From positions 1-30,005 of IMG/VR virus record IMGVR_UViG_3300042453_004988: a stretch of 30,005 nucleotides of DNA; one strand, written 5' to 3'. Both the position numbers and the translations under genes were made by a program. Position 1 is the stretch's first letter. Each line of letters opens with the position of its first letter. A model generated the notes under the pieces. That model had not been told where the DNA came from, did not search any database, and saw only the letters and a list, made by a program, of their open reading frames with translations. The DNA is from a virus. This document shows, one piece after another, positions 28,266-30,005 of this stretch.

Positions 28266-29126
28266 TTATTTTTGTTTTTCCAAATAATCAGCAAGTACTT
28301 TTTCAGCGTGTGCACTAGCTGTTGCCCACGTTACAGGACCTAAATCTAAATCAGCATATGCTACTGGATCAGGACGACCTAATTTAATAAACGCTTCAAT
28401 ACGTTCTACTGATGCTGCTGATTTATAATCAGAATACCATTCACCGCCTTTAGAATTTGTAATGTATATTGGTTTATAACTTGTATTAGTACGTTTATAT
28501 ACTTCATCAAAATCTAAACCTAATTCCTTACAACATTCTAAACCATGTTTTAAGATATCAAATTTATCTACTTCTAAGAATGGAGTTGATATTGTTACTT
28601 TTTTAGAACCCCAATTACCTAATTTAAATGCTTCAAAATCAGCATCTCTAAATTCTTGTCTACAATCAGGATAAATTGAATGATCACCAGCATGTATTCC
28701 CATTGCAATAGTACATTCAGCATTATTTTGTTCAGCAATTGATAATGCTACTGCTTGGATAATAGATGCAAATATTTTATTACGATTAGGTACTACAGTT
28801 GCTTTCATATTTTCTTCAGCATAATGTCCTTCAGGAACATCACTTCCGCCTTCAACTAATGATGAATTTAATAACTGAGATAAACCATCTAATTTAATAA
28901 TTTGATGTCTTACTTTAGAATAATCTTTAGATAACCATCCTTGTGATGGATCTGAATTGATATATTCTACTAACGATGTTGCTCGTTCTAGTTCTATTTT
29001 ATGTTTTTGTCCATAATCAAAACTTAAACAAGTAACTTCATGTCCTGTAGATAATAGGTGGAGTAATAATGTACTTGAATCCATACCACCTGATAGACTT
29101 AGTACTGCGTATTTTTTATTTTTCAT
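28266..29126 (-). CDS. queC: 7-cyano-7-deazaguanine (preQ0) synthase, lacking the zinc cysteines
   Basis: QueC makes preQ0 from CDG, ammonia and ATP. From the ATG at 29124-29126, one base past the upstream stop, it has 286 aa; the longer in-frame start at 29162 lies inside the neighbour. The PP-loop ATPase site is LSLSGGMDSSTLLLH (9-23), followed by SFDYGQKHKIELERA, VPNRNKIFASI and MGIHAGDHSIYPDC (central substrate region). Standard QueC ends with a four-cysteine zinc site (SC...CG.C..C..R..AF). Here the corresponding stretch is TNTSYKPIY, EWYSDYKSAASVERIEAF, without a single cysteine. The R..AF end is kept, so the chain is not truncated. This is a zinc-free subtype. Confidence 0.93.
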   Translation of the reverse strand: MKNKKYAVLSLSGGMDSSTLLLHLLSTGHEVTCLSFDYGQKHKIELERATSLVEYINSDPSQGWLSKDYSKVRHQIIKLDGLSQLLNSSLVEGGSDVPEGHYAEENMKATVVPNRNKIFASIIQAVALSIAEQNNAECTIAMGIHAGDHSIYPDCRQEFRDADFEAFKLGNWGSKKVTISTPFLEVDKFDILKHGLECCKELGLDFDEVYKRTNTSYKPIYITNSKGGEWYSDYKSAASVERIEAFIKLGRPDPVAYADLDLGPVTWATASAHAEKVLADYLEKQK

Positions 29127-29127
29127 A

Positions 29128-29289
29128 TTAATGTTTTTTATTTGCAAAACGTCTAAATACATCTAAATTTGATTGGCTGATGTTGAATCGGTTGTCGTAA
29201 ATTTGTTGTAATACTTTTTTTAATTCTTCTTCAAAGGCAGGATTAATATCGCCTTGTGGTTTTTTATTAGAATGCAAGTTCATGTTCAT
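29128..29289 (-). CDS. Small hypothetical protein (53 aa)
   Basis: Not recognised. Starts MNMNLHSNKKPQGDINPAFE from the ATG at 29287-29289; a second ATG at 29281-29283 is equally possible. A longer reading begins with TTG at 29322, deep inside the upstream gene. The body is a helical, charged segment (EEELKKVLQQIYDNRFNISQ) and LDVFRRFANKKH. It overlaps the 81-aa gene by 23 bases and lies one base ahead of queC. No motif gives a function. Confidence 0.55.
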   Translation of the reverse strand: MNMNLHSNKKPQGDINPAFEEELKKVLQQIYDNRFNISQSNLDVFRRFANKKH

Positions 29290-29512
29290 TTGTTTTATTA
29301 GGAAATAATGATTGTACAGCAAAAAATTGATCTAAAAAACGTCTTTCATATGTCATAATACGACCTTGAGGGGATGGAGAATGAGATACAGTTTTAGTAC
29401 CTGTTCTAGCTCCCATAATTACGGCAAATTGATATACTTTACCTCCTAATTCTTTACCTGCTGCTTTACCTAAATAATCGTAAAGTGAAATTAATTCTGT
29501 TTGATTTAACAT
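29267..29512 (-). CDS. Hypothetical protein (81 aa) following the DpdA-like gene
   Basis: Not recognised. It starts MLNQTELISLYDYLGKAAGK, with LGGKVYQFAVIMGARTGTKT and SHSPSPQGRIMTYERRFLDQ following. The ISLYDYLGKAAG and YERRFLDQFF stretches look helical, with a polar, Ser/Pro-containing loop between. It sits between the DpdA-like gene (6 bases upstream) and the 53-aa gene ahead of queC. Conserved position among deazaguanine genes would suggest a role in the same system; I have no direct evidence for one. Confidence 0.6.
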   Translation of the reverse strand: MLNQTELISLYDYLGKAAGKELGGKVYQFAVIMGARTGTKTVSHSPSPQGRIMTYERRFLDQFFAVQSLFPNKTNEHELAF

Positions 29513-29518
29513 GATATA

Positions 29519-30005
29519 TTAGTTTAAATTGTTTATTGATCGAAATAACTCTACATTATGACGTACTAAATCAATATTAATTTCATCATAAGGACAAGTT
29601 TGAGCTTGATTCATATTTAATTTTGGTTTTTCATTTAATCCATTAAAACCATAAGCTGTACCTTCTAGAGCCGCCATAATTGGATTTGACGTATCAATGC
29701 TTTCAATAAATGGCATATCAACATACCATCCAAATTCTTGTGGTACAGCACATCCTAAAAGATGTACTCTATCAGTTGCTGATATTACTTTGGTTCTATA
29801 AAGTTGGGATATTAATTTAATTCGGCCTAATGCTTTACCTAAATCTTTATGAGGATGATCGCTTATACTATTATAATAAGAAGCACCATATGAAAATGCT
29901 ATTTTCTTATAACCTAAATCTTTGTATGTTTGATAACAAGTAATAGCATCTCCAATACTTGTTGCTTGAACAACTGCTACTTTAGTTACTTCACTAGGTA
30001 ATTTG
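29519..30005 (-). CDS. dpdA: DpdA-like 7-deazaguanine DNA transglycosylase (C-terminal part; N-terminus beyond window)
   Basis: The open frame enters at base 30005 and ends at the TAA at 29519-29521, giving the last 162 residues. They match the C-terminal half of the TGT-like fold by eye. VAVVQATSIGDAITCYQTYK lines up with the TGT IVQGG strand, RVHLLGCAVPQEFGWYV with TGT's Y.MGVG.PED, and PFIESIDTSNPIM with FDCV.PTR, whose Asp is the nucleophile (here the Asp at 29693-29695). The LLGC plus DTSNP form is that of phage DpdA, which swaps guanine in DNA for preQ0-type bases, rather than tRNA-acting Tgt. The four preQ0-synthesis genes beside it support this. The visible part lacks Tgt's C-terminal zinc cysteines. 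Confidence 0.82.
   Translation of the reverse strand, partial: KLPSEVTKVAVVQATSIGDAITCYQTYKDLGYKKIAFSYGASYYNSISDHPHKDLGKALGRIKLISQLYRTKVISATDRVHLLGCAVPQEFGWYVDMPFIESIDTSNPIMAALEGTAYGFNGLNEKPKLNMNQAQTCPYDEINIDLVRHNVELFRSINNLN

Noticed and set aside
23613-29126. Queuosine synthesis for tRNA
   Set aside because: The pathway to preQ0 is shared, but QueF, QueA and a tRNA-type Tgt are not seen, and the neighbouring transglycosylase is of the DpdA form.
29519-29716. A complete 65-aa protein starting at 29716
   Set aside because: The same frame stays open through to 30005 and encodes TGT-fold motifs, so this is an internal Met of a longer, window-truncated gene.

Overview
The window looks like part of the genome of a large tailed bacteriophage with a T4-type replication core, most likely infecting a member of the Bacteroidota. 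All 51 genes called are on the minus strand and are packed almost without gaps. Many stop/start pairs overlap (TAATG, ATGA, TTGA). The T4-like assignment rests on a family B DNA polymerase (gp43 type), sliding clamp (gp45 type) and both clamp-loader subunits (gp44 and gp62 types) lying together. The Bacteroidota host is an inference from the high A+T content and from A/T-rich leaders without a Shine-Dalgarno sequence. The standard code is used: TAA stops dominate and TGA is also a stop.

Transcription runs from high to low coordinates, so the layout is described from right to left. (1) 30005-23450 is a 7-deazaguanine module. It holds a DpdA-like transglycosylase cut by the window edge, QueC, QueD, QueE and the GTP cyclohydrolase FolE. 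Interspersed are two thioredoxins, a DnaJ-type zinc-finger mini-protein, a putative glycosyltransferase and several small unknowns. Together FolE, QueD, QueE and QueC would convert GTP to preQ0, which DpdA would exchange for guanine in phage DNA, probably to resist host restriction. (2) 23438-15439 is the replication module: MazG-like pyrophosphohydrolase, an acidic protein, DNA polymerase, sliding clamp, complete GroES and GroEL, an 84-aa unknown, gp44, a 78-aa unknown and gp62. The chaperonin genes lie between clamp and clamp loader. (3) 15442-13342 has a DUF1599/NMAD1 protein, a methyltransferase, a Cas4/RecB-like nuclease with a TTG start, and a ribbon-helix-helix regulator. (4) 13319-2766 is a glycan module of about 10.5 kb. 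It has two GT4 enzymes, three further GT-A-type enzymes, one more likely glycosyltransferase, a GT9-like enzyme, a methyltransferase, an HldE-like sugar kinase, a compact E1/transketolase-like thiamine diphosphate enzyme and a zinc-type alcohol dehydrogenase. It probably makes and transfers an unusual sugar to virion, host surface or DNA; the target is not visible. (5) 2766-1 holds small unknown proteins, a DksA/TraR-type zinc-finger protein, an HTH-HNH-type protein and the start of a protein with a SWIM-like CxC motif.

Several genes are too short for ordinary gene callers but are supported by exact stop/start junctions: 623-745, 1067-1234, 2611-2766, 23450-23611 and 25876-26055. No tRNA, rRNA, CRISPR array, insertion sequence or long repeat was seen. 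No gap between genes exceeds 60 bases.
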